Shown here: piece after piece, positions 16,206 through 16,319 of the stretch
Layout of the letters: each line of letters opens with the position of its first letter
Numbering within the stretch: position 1 is the stretch's first letter
Assembly (NCBI RefSeq): GCF_034470605.1
Contig: NZ_JARGYT010000025.1
Coordinates: forward strand, 1 to 16,319
From: Cyrtobacter comes
GTDB lineage: Bacteria > Pseudomonadota > Alphaproteobacteria > Rickettsiales > Midichloriaceae
Reading direction: 5' to 3'
DNA: 16,319 bases
The notes under the pieces: model-generated
The model's database searches: none
Told to the model about the DNA's origin: nothing
The model's input: the letters and a program-made list of their open reading frames with translations, nothing else
Translations under genes and position numbers: made by a program

Positions 16206-16319
16206 AGGCACTGTTAACAAAGGTTGTATTTAATAGATGCTAAAGCTATAAAGGCAAGGAAAGAGAGATCGGATTTCTCAAATCGTAATGCTAAGCGTCG
16301 ATTTTCTTTGAGTTTAGCG
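16205..16319 (-). mobile_element. 3' end of a second copy of the same IS, inverted
   Basis: This stretch is identical to the reverse complement of bases 3-117, including the transposase C-terminus (its stop at about 16214-16216) and the terminal sequence GGCACTGTTAACAAAGG. The insertion disrupts the gene whose remnant is at 15360-16205. The element continues outside the window. Confidence 0.7.

Noticed and set aside
16209..16211. A GTG inside the IS end acting as a new start for the right-end open frame
   Set aside because: It would give a chimeric product with no ribosome binding site, and the downstream frameshift would still truncate it.
1..16319. A composite transposon carrying the whole 16-kb segment
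   Set aside because: The geometry (inverted identical IS ends) fits, but the cargo is housekeeping genes on both strands and the window edges coincide with the repeat. A contig break or independent insertions explain it better.

Overview
The window is AT-rich, densely repeat-bearing bacterial DNA that most resembles an obligate intracellular alphaproteobacterium of the order Rickettsiales. This rests on four points: a class I (archaeal-type) lysyl-tRNA synthetase, a stand-alone sdhB with no sdhA beside it, the alphaproteobacterial GltD/PyrK-type fusion flavoprotein, and long decayed intergenic regions full of small palindromic repeats. The family or genus cannot be fixed from the sequence alone. 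The genes read normally with the standard code.

Layout. Bases 1-117 and 16205-16319 are the same IS end (the transposase C-terminus plus the terminal repeat) in inverted orientation. The window is therefore bounded by two IS copies, which may be real flanking IS copies or contig ends collapsed on a repeat. Bases about 231-1100 hold a badly decayed IS630-family element, itself interrupted by an 80-bp palindromic MITE-like insertion. Next comes an IHF-alpha-like gene (minus strand, with a near-consensus promoter) and a 1063-residue iron-sulfur flavoprotein (minus). Divergent from the latter is a plus-strand run asd - exported pentapeptide-repeat protein - pheS. A 509-bp repeat-bearing spacer leads to mltG (minus). 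A 355-bp spacer leads to class I lysS (plus), then a 568-residue unrecognised protein with a Pro/Ser/Ala-rich linker (plus), then sdhB (plus) between two repeat clusters. Last is a pseudogene of unknown function (minus) that has lost its 5' end at the IS junction and carries a single-base frameshift.

Function. The recognisable genes are core ones: translation (pheS, lysS), respiration (sdhB), the lysine/diaminopimelate branch (asd) and peptidoglycan processing (mltG). asd and mltG together suggest that the organism still makes or remodels some peptidoglycan. The lineage-specific content is the exported pentapeptide-repeat protein overlapping asd by 4 bp, the linker-bearing protein at 12008-13714 (a possible secreted protein, by inference only) and the broken gene at the right end.

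Non-coding structure is the most distinctive part. There is a family of TA-flanked palindromic elements (three copies, two of them nested inside other repeats) and two dispersed repeats (A and B) that occur in the same order and orientation at the pheS-mltG spacer and around sdhB. I found no CRISPR array, rRNA, tRNA, phage module or clear defence system.
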